A stretch of 33,179 nt of DNA from Xanthobacteraceae bacterium (GCA_030037645.1 JASHQI010000307.1:1-33179); one strand, 5' to 3'; positions 16,916 to 25,038 are shown, numbered from the stretch's first letter. A program made the numbers and translations. Notes: generated by a model from the letters alone, not told the origin.

Positions 16916-17794
16916 ATGTGGGAATTGAACCGGAACACTGCGATCGTCCCGCGCCGCCCGGCTCCGCATCATGAGGGCTCCGGTTTTGCGTTCACCGTGC
17001 TGCCCGCGTCGCCCTACGAGGTGAGCTATGCGCCCGCCCGGCACGTGATCGGCTTCACGTTCGAGGGTCAACGCGGCGTTCACGCCTTCGGCAGCTCGCG
17101 CCGACGCCCTTTTGACGCCGAGCCTTGGCGGCTTGCTTTCACGCCGGCAGGCTGCGACATCTTTTCCACCTCAGACCGAGGTGGAGAATATTTTATGCTG
17201 AAGGTTGAGCCGGAGATGTTCGCACGCCTTGCACCCGAAATCGTGAGCAGCTCCCTCGCGCAATTTACCAATGTAGCCGATCCTCTGTTCACACGGCTTG
17301 CGACCAACCTGAGGCGGGCCATGATGCTTGGCGCGGCGAGTTCGCCTCTTGCATTCGAGGTTCTTGCTGCTGCCGCAGTCCGGCGCGTCTCGGAGTCGCT
17401 CAACGGCGGCAAGCTGAGAGCCAGACCCGAACGCCGCATGACTTCGCGGCGCTTGAAGCAGATTCTCGATTATTTCGAGGCTCGGCTTGCCGAGGAAGTC
17501 CGCTTGACGGACCTTGCACGCGCCGTTGGGCTCTCGGAATCGTACCTCGCCCGCACGTTCCAGGCAGCGACCGGCACGACGCTGCACGCGGCTCTCATGG
17601 AACGGAGGATCGCGCGGGCGCGCCTGCTTATTGAGGCGGCCTTGCGTCGCGGTGCCCGCACAAACCTTGCGGACGTTGCGGCGGCGACCGGCTTCTCAAG
17701 CCACGCCCATATGACGACGGCGTTCGGCCGCATACTCGGCGTTACGCCGAGCCAATGGATACAAATGGCCGTCAGCCGTTCGTCCCTGAATTAA
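16916..17794 (+). CDS. AraC family transcriptional regulator
   Basis: A 292-residue regulator. The N-terminal 170 residues form a cupin-like ligand region (GFTFEGQRGVHAFGSSRRRP, FDAEPWRLAFTPAGCDIFST). The C-terminal 100 hold two helix-turn-helix motifs: RLTDLARAVGLSESYLARTF and LADVAAATGFSSHAHMTTAF, ending GVTPSQW. In this subgroup the sensor half often recognises a small aromatic or amino compound. The ribosome site before ATG 16916 is weak (GGTGACGCC). It is divergent from the PLP dehydratase, the most probable target. Confidence 0.9.
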   Translation: MWELNRNTAIVPRRPAPHHEGSGFAFTVLPASPYEVSYAPARHVIGFTFEGQRGVHAFGSSRRRPFDAEPWRLAFTPAGCDIFSTSDRGGEYFMLKVEPEMFARLAPEIVSSSLAQFTNVADPLFTRLATNLRRAMMLGAASSPLAFEVLAAAAVRRVSESLNGGKLRARPERRMTSRRLKQILDYFEARLAEEVRLTDLARAVGLSESYLARTFQAATGTTLHAALMERRIARARLLIEAALRRGARTNLADVAAATGFSSHAHMTTAFGRILGVTPSQWIQMAVSRSSLN

Positions 17795-17903
17795 CCGTTA
17801 TTGGGGGAAAGGCGATTTTGTCTTGTCGCCGACACGCCGCCGACGATTGGGAGGGACGTGGTTTCCATGCTTCACAGAAAGCCCAAATGTCGAAAGAAGT
17901 CAC

Positions 17904-19160
17904 GTGAGACGGCCTAAACAACGCGAGGGCAGCCCCGATCCTGGTTCACCGAGTAGTCGGTTGAGGCATGTGTGCTGGCTCGGTGGCGGCAGTGGCGCAG
18001 GCAAGTCGACCATCGCCCGCCGCCTCGCAGCCAAGCATGGTCTGCGCCTCTATTCGACGGACGAGGCGATGGCGGATCACGGAGATCATGGCGGCCTGAG
18101 GACTGTCCACTCCTCGTGCATGAACAGCCGAATTGATCAGCTTGCCTCGGTCATCGCGGCACATTTGCGGGAGTGGGAACCGTCACCTGCGTTTGTCGAA
18201 CTCGCCATTTTTGGTAGCGCCGATGCACGTTCCATCGCCAGAATCCTCAACGCATTCTGCATGCAAAATCTTGGCTCCCCCGTTGCGGGGGGTCTATTTC
18301 ATCAATCGAGTATTGGCAGCGTGACGGGCGTTGTTCTGGAGGACGGGCGTTCGCTGGTGGTTAAGGCGCATCAACCCAGCCATTCGCGCGAATTCCTTGC
18401 TGAAGTGGTACGTGTACAGTCGTATCTGGCGGAACGACGTGTTTTTGCGACTAAAGTGGTTGCCGGCCCCCTTCCGGTTGGTCGAGGACACGCGGTTGTA
18501 GAGGAATTCGTCGATATCGGTAGCAAGGCCGATGCGCACCGTCCCGAGATCCGTGGCGCACTCGCCGCAGGCCTGCACGCGATCGTCCAGGCCTGTGCTC
18601 CACTCGTAGACGGCACCTCGCTGGGACCGGGCGTGCTCGCATCAGCGGGTAATGCGCTATGGCCGACGCCTCACAGCAAGCTCTTTGACTTCACCGCGAC
18701 CGCAAAAGGCGCCGAGTGGATTGACGACATTGCGGCGCGCGCCCGAGAACGAATGAACCCCATTGGAAAAAGTGTGATCGGTCACGGTGACTGGCGCGCG
18801 GAACATGTTCGATTTCTGACTAATAAGCCTGTCGTGGCATTCGACTGGGACAGCTTGTGTCGCGAGCGCGAACCAGCATTGATCGGCGCCGCAGCGCATG
18901 GGTTCTGCGCGAACTGGGCTCAAGGCGACAAGCGCCAGGCTCCAAGTCTCGATGAGGCGCGCGCATTCGTACGGGATTACGAGCGAGCGAGAGGCAAAAT
19001 GTTCTCAGCCGAAGAGCGGCGACTGTGTGGCGCCTGCTTGGCCTATGCAAGCGCTTATACCGCGCGATGCGGCTACGCGGGCGGCGGGGACGAGCACGAA
19101 ACTCCAGGGACCTTCCAGCATCTCGTCTGGAGCGAACGCAGTGATCTCTTCAACGTCTAA
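17904..19160 (+). CDS. P-loop kinase head fused to an aminoglycoside-phosphotransferase-like domain
   Basis: A two-part protein. Residues 22-65 carry a Walker A (LGGGSGAGKSTIARRLAAKH, 26-45) and GLRLYSTDEAMADHGDHGG, the opening of a small nucleotide kinase-like family. The rest of that kinase is missing. From about residue 72 the sequence changes to a phosphotransferase: LREWEPSPAFVELAIFGSAD, LVVKAHQPSH with a candidate ATP-binding Lys154, the catalytic loop VIGHGDWRAEHVRF with Asp296, and VVAFDWDSL with the Mg ligand. These are the APH/choline-kinase hallmarks and look complete. The start is uncertain: GTG 17904 has a modest GAAAGAAG upstream, while a TTG at 17823 and a GTG at 17970 are possible. 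The substrate of either half cannot be told. Confidence 0.7.
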   Translation: MRRPKQREGSPDPGSPSSRLRHVCWLGGGSGAGKSTIARRLAAKHGLRLYSTDEAMADHGDHGGLRTVHSSCMNSRIDQLASVIAAHLREWEPSPAFVELAIFGSADARSIARILNAFCMQNLGSPVAGGLFHQSSIGSVTGVVLEDGRSLVVKAHQPSHSREFLAEVVRVQSYLAERRVFATKVVAGPLPVGRGHAVVEEFVDIGSKADAHRPEIRGALAAGLHAIVQACAPLVDGTSLGPGVLASAGNALWPTPHSKLFDFTATAKGAEWIDDIAARARERMNPIGKSVIGHGDWRAEHVRFLTNKPVVAFDWDSLCREREPALIGAAAHGFCANWAQGDKRQAPSLDEARAFVRDYERARGKMFSAEERRLCGACLAYASAYTARCGYAGGGDEHETPGTFQHLVWSERSDLFNV

Positions 19161-19173
19161 AACTTCTATGTCT

Positions 19174-19610
19174 TCAATTGGCACCGAACGTCGAGTTACC
19201 TGGCCACATCGACGTCCGATTGTTGGGCCGACGACGATCCAGGAAATATCCGGCCCCGAACCAGAGCGGGCCGACGATGATCGGAATCCTACCGACGCGC
19301 GGCAGACCCGCGTCGACGGCGAAATGATAATTCGCGAAAGGGGATCCTGTCCCGGCGCCGAGATTCTTCATTGCGAAAGTAATCGCGACGCAGAGGAGGA
19401 AGAAAACCAGCGCCTGCTTGCGGCCATAGAAAACGCCGGCATTGGCGAGCGCGCAGCCGATAAAGATTGTCGCCAGCGCCTGTGCGAAGGGCGTCGGCTC
19501 CAGAAATAACCGACGCCGGCGACAAGAACACAGACGATGGCCAGCCACAGCACGACCTCTCGCATCGAACGCGACGAGTCGATATTGATGTTGGCATTCT
19601 CTGTGCTCAT
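19174..19610 (-). pseudogene. Carotenoid biosynthesis protein (DUF422/CruF-like), frameshifted and short
   Basis: From ATG 19610 the first frame reads MSTENANINIDSSRSMREVV and a membrane segment LWLAIVCVLVAGVGYF. A one-base shift at the three-A run 19504-19506 (TTT on this strand; four T would repair it) moves to FLEPTPFAQALATIFIGCAL. There follow the membrane helices, YGRKQALVFFLLCVAITFA and GTGSPFANYHFAVDAG, which recalls the family's TGxPFGxYxY motif, then RIPIIVGPLWFGAGYFL. The reading ends soon after, so only the first half of a CruF-type hydratase would be present. It was probably a membrane enzyme of carotenoid modification; no other carotenoid gene is nearby. It ends 13 bp from the convergent kinase/APH gene. 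Confidence 0.6.
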
Positions 19611-19727
19611 TCGGACCGCGCCCGCGCAGCCTCGCAGAAATCCTAGTGCATTGAATGAGTTGCCTCAACGCTCGAAATCCAGCCGCGTTATTTCGCTTAC
19701 GGCGCCTTGACCCATCGCAAGACAAAG

Positions 19728-19742
19728 CATAGTATTGCTATG
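19728..19742. promoter_or_regulatory. Short palindrome upstream of the tautomerase genes
   Basis: CATAG-TATTG-CTATG lies 24 nt upstream of the first tautomerase start, in an AT-rich pocket that could hold the promoter. AAAGCATAGT (19724-19733), which overlaps the left arm, recurs at 20509-20518 before the padR-like gene. It is a candidate operator for that PadR protein. Confidence 0.35.
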
Positions 19743-19765
19743 TATTGAAACGGAGGGAGCCTCGC

Positions 19766-19960
19766 ATGCCGGTAGCCAAAGTCTATTTGCCCGAAAACAC
19801 GCTCACCCCGGACCAGCGCCGGGAAATCGTCAAAGGCATCCATGAAGTCATCAATAACGTGGAGAAGCGCCCGCCCGGCGCGCAGACGTATGTTCTCATC
19901 AACGAGGTTCCGGCTTCCGATTGGGGGAACGCCGGGACCGTCTATGCGCCCCGAACCTAG
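19766..19960 (+). CDS. Tautomerase family protein (4-oxalocrotonate tautomerase-like), cytosolic
   Basis: A 64-residue protein reading MPVAKVYLPENTLTPDQRRE then IVKGIHEVINNVEKRPP and TYVLINEVPASDWGNAGTVY. After Met removal Pro-1 would be the catalytic base, as in the tautomerase superfamily. The size fits a small oligomeric 4-OT-type enzyme that moves a double bond in an oxo-acid. ATG 19766 has GGAGGG 8 nt upstream; an ATG-less extension to 19745 is unlikely. A paralogue with a Tat signal follows 92 bp later on the same strand. Confidence 0.85.
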   Translation: MPVAKVYLPENTLTPDQRREIVKGIHEVINNVEKRPPGAQTYVLINEVPASDWGNAGTVYAPRT

Positions 19961-20052
19961 CGGCGCTTATCCCATTTGCGCCGGAACCAGGGGCGTACCG
20001 TTGATGGCCTGCTCCGGCCACCCGCCACGCATCATTATTATGAGGTCGTGCA

Positions 20053-20412
20053 ATGAACGTGATCAGTGAATCGAACGAGAACCTGGAATTGGCCGGGAAC
20101 GCCGACGGCTTGAGTCGTAGAAGCGTTCTGATGACGGCGACTGTGGCCGCTGGGACCTTGGCCGCCTTACCCGGCGCCCTGGCAGACGCGGCGCCGGGAA
20201 CGAGCTTCGGCGCGCCCCTTGTCGAGGTCTATGTTCCTGCGGGCGCGCTGACGCTCGAACAGCGCAGCGCGATGATCAAGGGCGTCACCGACGTGGTGTT
20301 CGGCGCAATGAAGCAGCCGCCCGATCCGGCCAAAAGGCTTTTCGTCGAAATCATCGAAACCGCCGAGGGCGGCTTCGGTGTCAACGGTCAAGTCTTTACG
20401 CCGCGCAAGTAG
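20053..20412 (+). CDS. Tautomerase family protein with Tat signal
   Basis: A 119-residue protein with a twin-arginine leader (SRRSVLMTATVAAGTLAALP, residues 21-40) ending near ALADA, so export of the folded protein to the periplasm is predicted. The mature part, PLVEVYVPAGALTLEQRSAM with IKGVTDVVFGAMKQPP and GGFGVNGQVFTPRK, aligns over its whole length with the neighbouring small tautomerase. Pro55 falls exactly where that protein has its catalytic Pro-1, but it would be N-terminal only if processing occurred after FGA (residue 54), several residues past the more typical AxA site. The start has TGAGG 7 nt upstream. The two tautomerases look like a tandem duplication. Confidence 0.85.
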   Translation: MNVISESNENLELAGNADGLSRRSVLMTATVAAGTLAALPGALADAAPGTSFGAPLVEVYVPAGALTLEQRSAMIKGVTDVVFGAMKQPPDPAKRLFVEIIETAEGGFGVNGQVFTPRK

Positions 20413-20540
20413 CTCTGGGATTGCCACGCCGGACGTGCGACCGGGCGGGCGCGCCGCTACCCTGCGCGCGCTCGCGCTCAATCCGCACGCCTTGACCCCC
20501 GCAAGCGAAAAGCATAGTGACACGAGGTATGGAAGGCGAA

Positions 20541-20873
20541 ATGCTCAAGGGGCATCTCGACATGATCGTGCTGGCCGCTTTGGCGGCGGGCCCGGCGCAC
20601 GGCTACGCGGTGATTGAGGAGATCAGACGCAAGAGCCGGCAGGCGTTCGATTTGCCGGAGGGAACCATCTATCCCGCATTGCATCGCCTGGAGCAGAGTG
20701 GTCTGCTTTCCAGTCGCTGGATGACCGCCGAATCCGGGCGGCGACGCCGAGTCTACGCCTTGACGCGGCGCGGCGCGCGCGCACTTGCCGGGCACCGCGC
20801 CGTCTGGAGGCAATTTTCCGATGCCATCGGCGGCATGCTTGCAGGCGCCCCCCCATCGAGGAAGCCCGCGTGA
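20541..20873 (+). CDS. PadR family transcriptional regulator
   Basis: A winged-helix regulator of about 110 residues: MLKGHLDMIVLAALAAGPAH, GYAVIEEIRRKS, LPEGTIYPALHRLEQSGLLS and GRRRRVYALTRRGARALA, the standard PadR layout. Start 20541 has AAGG 4 nt upstream and gives the family N-terminus; ATG 20529 or GTG 20517 are alternatives. Its stop overlaps the GTG of the next gene (GTGA). PadR genes are commonly paired with a HAAS-domain membrane protein, as here. The target may include the tautomerase operon upstream. Confidence 0.9.
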   Translation: MLKGHLDMIVLAALAAGPAHGYAVIEEIRRKSRQAFDLPEGTIYPALHRLEQSGLLSSRWMTAESGRRRRVYALTRRGARALAGHRAVWRQFSDAIGGMLAGAPPSRKPA

Positions 20874-21562
20874 TCGCCGACTATCTTGATGCGCTCGCCA
20901 GCGCGCTCAGTTACGATCGCGCTCTATCACGCCGCGTACGACAAGAAGTCGAAGACCATTTAGGCGAGACCGTCGCCGCCGATCCGGACGGCGACAGGCT
21001 TGAAGCGGAGCGGCGCGCCATTGCTAAATTCGGCGATCCTCACGTCATCGCGGCGCGGTTCGCCATCGTCTCGCTTTCGCGGCAGGCGAGAAGAGTTGGA
21101 GTTGCCCTGATTCTGGTCGTTGTGACTGTTTTTATTTCCATGAAGGCGCGCGTCGCCTGGTATTCATTCGCCCAATGGACGATGCGTGACGACCTAAGGA
21201 TCGCGGGGCGAATCGCGGGCTCGATCGATCGTTACGCGTTCTGGCTTTCGGTCATCATCGGAATCGCAGGCTTCGCCTACATCACTGGCAATTATCTCCG
21301 TCAAGCCTTCTGCCTGGCCCATCGCAGGCAGACCACCCGTTTTCTTATTCTAAGCACTGCAGCGACGACCGCACTGATCATATCGGTCATCAGCGATGGC
21401 GTGCTCACGGCTCTCCAGCTTCTTGGAACGGGGCTCCGTGTTGGAGTCCTCGTTCCCCTCGGCGCGATGGCAATCGAGGTCGCGTGCGCCGGTATGCTCA
21501 TTGTTCTGCTTCGGGGAATTGCGCAACGAATGGCTTACGCAACGGCCCTACTTAAACGGTGA
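20870..21562 (+). CDS. HAAS-domain membrane protein, PadR partner
   Basis: A 230-residue protein translated from GTG 20870, which overlaps the padR stop. Residues 1-65 form a cytosolic helical module (MIADYLDALASALSYDRALS, EVEDHLGETVAADPDGDRLE, AIAKFGDPHVIAARFA) of the HAAS or permease-prefix type. After this come about five hydrophobic segments, for example VGVALILVVVTVFISMKA, FWLSVIIGIAGFAYITGN and VACAGMLIVLLRGIAQRM. In other bacteria such proteins act with PadR regulators, perhaps as membrane-linked sensors or anti-regulators. The role here is unknown. Confidence 0.75.
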   Translation: MIADYLDALASALSYDRALSRRVRQEVEDHLGETVAADPDGDRLEAERRAIAKFGDPHVIAARFAIVSLSRQARRVGVALILVVVTVFISMKARVAWYSFAQWTMRDDLRIAGRIAGSIDRYAFWLSVIIGIAGFAYITGNYLRQAFCLAHRRQTTRFLILSTAATTALIISVISDGVLTALQLLGTGLRVGVLVPLGAMAIEVACAGMLIVLLRGIAQRMAYATALLKR

Positions 21563-22069
21563 ATTCCAAATCATGCGCATTTCGCGCCGGAATTCGATTG
21601 CGTCCTCGCGGGCCTATCGAACTCTTTGCTCATGTGCGTGGAGGCAGCCCGGGCGGAGACATCGGACGGTTTGCCGACCTCTTCGCATCGGCGATGAAAA
21701 TGCCGGCTCCGTGCCTGATTGAGGCTGTCATGTGAAGGACGCTTTCGCAGCAGGAAAGCCCCCGTTTTCCCCTACGGCGTTTCAACCGTTGGCGGGCCGG
21801 GGCTGCGTAATAACATTCGCATTATCGAATGACCGATGCCCAAGGCCGAACGTGATGAGGGCGGGTGCGTCTTGCGCACGTTGACACGACCACGGAAGCC
21901 AGAAGTGCACATCTGCATCCACACCGCCTGCCTTGTGGGAAGGTCTAATTGCCCTCGGGCACGCCGGCTCGGTAGAAGGTAGACACCGATCTCGCGCCGG
22001 CGACCCGGGGTACGCTGATGCACCATGGGCGGCGCAATCATGATTGGCCAGGAACCAGCGAGGTGTTCA
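21563..22069. other. 507-bp stretch with no supported gene
   Basis: No frame has a start, ribosome site and family match. Around 21620-21724 one frame reads PIELFAHVRGGSPGGDIGRF followed by ADLFASAMKMPAPCLIEAVM and a stop. It looks protein-like and may be the tail of a lost gene, but I do not recognise it. The rest shows nothing. Confidence 0.3.
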
Positions 22070-23581
22070 ATGGTGACCTCAAAAGTTAGCGGGATGCTCA
22101 AGGAGCCACTCGATCCCATCATTCAGTCGGAGATGTTGGCTCCGAACCTGATCAGAGATTTCGCAGCCGCGCTGCCATTGATTACGCAGATCAACAAGGC
22201 GCACGTTTTGATGCTCCGCCAGCAAGAGATACTAAGCCCGGAGCAGGCGCAACAGTTGGCTGTGGCGATCCTGGACCTGGAGGCAGCTGGCCCGACGGCC
22301 TTTCAGCTCGACCCGGGGCGGGAGGATTCCTATTTCAACTATGAAGCCGCCCTCATCGATCGCATCGGCTCGGATATCGGCGGCCGTGTCCACATCGCGC
22401 GAAGTCGGAATGATCTTTATGCAACCATGGATCGTCTGCGCGCGCGCAATGCGACGATTGCCCTTTGCAACGCCATGCTCGATTTGCGCAGGTCGCTGCA
22501 TGAGCAAGCGACGCGGCATCGCGACGTCATCATGCCAGGCTACACGCATCTGCAGCCGGCCCAGCCGGTCACATTCGGGTACCATTTGGCTGGCTTTGCG
22601 CACGGTCTAGAGCGGGACTATCAGCGGATCGTCGAATGCTTGCGACGCACAAATGTCTCGCCGCTTGGTGCGGGTGCCATGGCGGGGACTTCCTTCAAGA
22701 TCGACCGAGATGCGACTGCCCAGCTGCTTGGCTTCGACGCTGTAGGTCCTCACGCTCAAGATTGTATCGCATCACGCGATTATCTCGTCGAGCTCCTCTC
22801 TGCCGTTACTATGGCTGCCACCACACTAAGCCGCATGGCTCAGGACTTTTTTGTCATGACCACCTACGAATTTCAGACCCTTGAGCTACCCGATAGCGTC
22901 GCACAAACCTCCAGCATGATGCCACAAAAGAAGAACATGTCGGCGCTTGAGGTTCTTCGGGCCAGCGCCGCCCAAGTGCTCGGCGCTCACGTCAGTGCGT
23001 TGTCGGGATTGCGGGCAACACACTACTCTTTCGGATTTGACGCTTGCTGCGATCCGTTTCGCTGGACATGGGATGCCCTTGACGGTGCACGACGAACGTT
23101 CGCGGTCGCCCGCGTTGTCGTCGAAAAGTGCAAGCCGCTGCCAGATCGAGCGATCGCACTCGCGCGTGCCAATTTCTCTACTGCCACAGATCTTGCCGAT
23201 CTGCTGGTTCGCGAAGCCGGTCTCGCCTTCAGGGAAGCCCACCATCTCGTTGGCAACGTTGTTCGAGCCGCAACCACCCGCGGACTGACGGCCGAACAGA
23301 TCGATGCTGATTTAATCGCGCAGCAAGCCAGTGTGGTGCTTGGTAAAAGCATCAAACTGCCAGCGTCGCTAGTCGCTCAAGCCGTTGATCCTTCACTGGT
23401 TGTTCAGACCCGACGCAACACTGGGGGACCTTCCGAGCATGACATGCTTGCGATGCTTGATGGGCTGAACTCCCGCTTGGCGACCGACCGCGACCATCTC
23501 AATCGAACGACGACACGACTCAATGAAGCTGAAACGGCTCTCGAGCGCACCTTTGGCGCGTTGGCCGAAAGAGCAGTATGA
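22070..23581 (+). CDS. Argininosuccinate lyase-like protein (fumarase/aspartase superfamily)
   Basis: A 503-residue C-N lyase of the superfamily that eliminates fumarate from a substituted aspartate. Conserved blocks are HIARSRNDLYATMDRLRARN (block 1), GYTHLQPAQPVTFGYHLAGF (block 2) and the signature SSMMPQKKNMSALEVLRA (block 3, GSSxMPxKxN type). The N-terminus (SKVSGMLKEPLDPIIQSEML) departs from the usual LWGGRF opening of ArgH, and the block 3 loop carries MM where SAIM is common. This suggests a paralogue with another substrate rather than the housekeeping arginine enzyme. ATG 22070 has GAGG about 6 nt upstream; in-frame ATGs at 22025 and 22040 are alternatives. There are no arginine genes nearby. 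Confidence 0.8.
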   Translation: MVTSKVSGMLKEPLDPIIQSEMLAPNLIRDFAAALPLITQINKAHVLMLRQQEILSPEQAQQLAVAILDLEAAGPTAFQLDPGREDSYFNYEAALIDRIGSDIGGRVHIARSRNDLYATMDRLRARNATIALCNAMLDLRRSLHEQATRHRDVIMPGYTHLQPAQPVTFGYHLAGFAHGLERDYQRIVECLRRTNVSPLGAGAMAGTSFKIDRDATAQLLGFDAVGPHAQDCIASRDYLVELLSAVTMAATTLSRMAQDFFVMTTYEFQTLELPDSVAQTSSMMPQKKNMSALEVLRASAAQVLGAHVSALSGLRATHYSFGFDACCDPFRWTWDALDGARRTFAVARVVVEKCKPLPDRAIALARANFSTATDLADLLVREAGLAFREAHHLVGNVVRAATTRGLTAEQIDADLIAQQASVVLGKSIKLPASLVAQAVDPSLVVQTRRNTGGPSEHDMLAMLDGLNSRLATDRDHLNRTTTRLNEAETALERTFGALAERAV

Positions 23582-23584
23582 CAA

Positions 23585-23602
23585 GGCGCAATCCGTTGCG
23601 CC
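23585..23602 (+). terminator. Hairpin just after the lyase stop codon
   Basis: GGCGCAA-TCCG-TTGCGCC forms a perfect 7-bp stem with a 4-nt loop, beginning 4 nt after the stop at 23581. No T-tract follows, so it would be a weak or Rho-assisted terminator, or an mRNA 3'-end stabiliser. Confidence 0.4.
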
Positions 23603-23802
23603 AGAGAAGTATCAATTCGATCGGGATGCCCGAGGCGGAGAATGCTCTCCTGTTAAAGCGATCGCGTTAATCGTTTGCCGTTTTGCTTTGCGGCCCTTTT
23701 GGTCGTAAAGCCCGAGTCCGATTTCACGTCATCTGAAAAAAATATCTCGTCGGTTGTCGATAATTTTGTTCTTACACAGCCAAGGTCGTTCTGGATCTGC
23801 AG

Positions 23803-24207
23803 CTAACGCATGCGTTTGATTGTCCAACCGGTGGCGATCGGCTGCATGCCGATTTTGGGATAATAGCCTTCGGCTGCTGGCGCGGATACCAGAATGAGGC
23901 TGGTTAATGGCCCTGCTTTTTGCCGTGTTTCGTCGATCAAACGCTTGCCGATGCCTCGGCGCTGATAAGCGACATCGACGGCAAGATCGGACAGGTAACA
24001 GCAATAGGAAAAATCCGTCACCGAGCGGGCAATACCGACCAGACGTGTACCATCGCGCGCTGTCACAATGAGATCGGCGTGGCGCAGCATTTTGTCTAGC
24101 CGCTGCAGATCATCGGCAGGACGGCGAGCTGCGAGGGTCGAAGCGACCAGAACGGACCGGAATTCTTCAACCGGCAGATCAGGCTCGACGGCATAGATTA
24201 TTGGCAT
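23803..24207 (-). CDS. GNAT family N-acetyltransferase
   Basis: A 134-residue acetyl-CoA-dependent acyltransferase. The fold order is clear: N-terminal MPIIYAVEPDLPVEEFRSVL, strand LVGIARSVTDFSYCCYLSDL, the CoA-binding motif A AVDVAYQRRGIGKRLIDETR (Q/RxxGxG/A), and a C-terminal AAEGYYPKIGMQP that is the usual YxxxGF-like end. ATG 24207 has AGGGGAG close upstream; the open frame continues much further but overlaps the regulator gene. It starts 10 bp after the ArsR gene stop and is probably in one operon with it. Substrate unknown. Confidence 0.87.
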   Translation of the reverse strand: MPIIYAVEPDLPVEEFRSVLVASTLAARRPADDLQRLDKMLRHADLIVTARDGTRLVGIARSVTDFSYCCYLSDLAVDVAYQRRGIGKRLIDETRQKAGPLTSLILVSAPAAEGYYPKIGMQPIATGWTIKRMR

Positions 24208-24217
24208 GCTCTCCCCT

Positions 24218-24967
24218 TCATCGGGGATGGCCCAGACGAAATCCCCGATTAAACAGGTCGGACTTTGTCCCGATGTTCGGCCTTTCAAAGTCCAAATGGG
24301 CCTTGAGCGCGTGCCAGCCTTTCGGTGTGACATCAACTGCTCGCGTAGAGGGCGGGCGCGCAAACCATCCAAGGTCGCAAGCTCGCTCCAGGAAGTGCGT
24401 TCCCAGGGGGCCGGCAAGGTGGTGTTCACGCTCGGTCCAGTCGAGGCATTGGCACGCGATGCCATGGCGACCCGGTGTGATCCGATCAACATCCAGTCCC
24501 AAGTGACCGAACCATTCGACACCTGCCGGCGGGACGACCAAAGCCTTGCCTTCTCCCTGCGCGAGGTAGCCGTGCCTGAGCATTGCCTTGGTAATTCCGA
24601 CGCCCAGGCTCCCGGCGAGATGGTCGTAGCAGCAGCGCGCAAAGCGAAGACGCTCCAACGCTCGATTGGGCGCTCTGCGACGCATGGGCTCGCCGGGACC
24701 AACGGAGGCCAGATGCTCGAGTAAGGAAACCACCCGTGGGCCGGCCAGCCGATAGTAACGGTGGCGGCCGTCCCTCTCTACGCTCAGCAGACCGCCGTCC
24801 AGGAGCTTGGCCAAATGGGAACTCGCGGTCTGGGCCGATACCCCGGCACCATAAGCCAGTTCTCCGGCTGGGTGGGCTCGCCCGTCCACCAGCATAATAA
24901 GCATAGCGGCACGCGCCGGATCGGCAATCAGGGCGGCGGCGCTCGCGATAGCAGGTTGCGGGTTCAT
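24218..24967 (-). CDS. ArsR/HTH-type transcriptional regulator with C-terminal effector region
   Basis: A 249-residue regulator. Residues 1-95 form an ArsR winged helix (ALIADPARAAMLIMLVDGRA, ELAYGAGVSAQTASSHLAKL, LLSVERDGRHRYYRLAGPRV). The remaining 150 residues (ARCCYDHLAGSLGVGITKAM, HGIACQCLDWTEREHHLAGP, LGWFARPPSTRAVDVTPKGW) are a conserved extension found in a long ArsR subgroup, with several Cys and His that might bind metal. ATG 24967 has AAGGAG 8 nt upstream. It is divergent from an NTF2-like gene, and a perfect palindrome lies between the two. It is transcribed with a GNAT gene downstream. Confidence 0.88.
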   Translation of the reverse strand: MNPQPAIASAAALIADPARAAMLIMLVDGRAHPAGELAYGAGVSAQTASSHLAKLLDGGLLSVERDGRHRYYRLAGPRVVSLLEHLASVGPGEPMRRRAPNRALERLRFARCCYDHLAGSLGVGITKAMLRHGYLAQGEGKALVVPPAGVEWFGHLGLDVDRITPGRHGIACQCLDWTEREHHLAGPLGTHFLERACDLGWFARPPSTRAVDVTPKGWHALKAHLDFERPNIGTKSDLFNRGFRLGHPR

Positions 24968-25014
24968 GGCGGTGGCTCCTTGCGAGATACGATCATAGGA
25001 CAACGCGCCGACGC

Positions 25015-25038
25015 ATGTTTCGATCTTAATCGAAACAT
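25015..25038. promoter_or_regulatory. Candidate ArsR operator
   Basis: A perfect inverted repeat, ATGTTTCGAT - CTTA - ATCGAAACAT, lies 48 nt upstream of the arsR-like start and 54 nt upstream of the divergent NTF2-like start. It is the right size and place for a winged-helix dimer that controls both directions. Confidence 0.65.
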
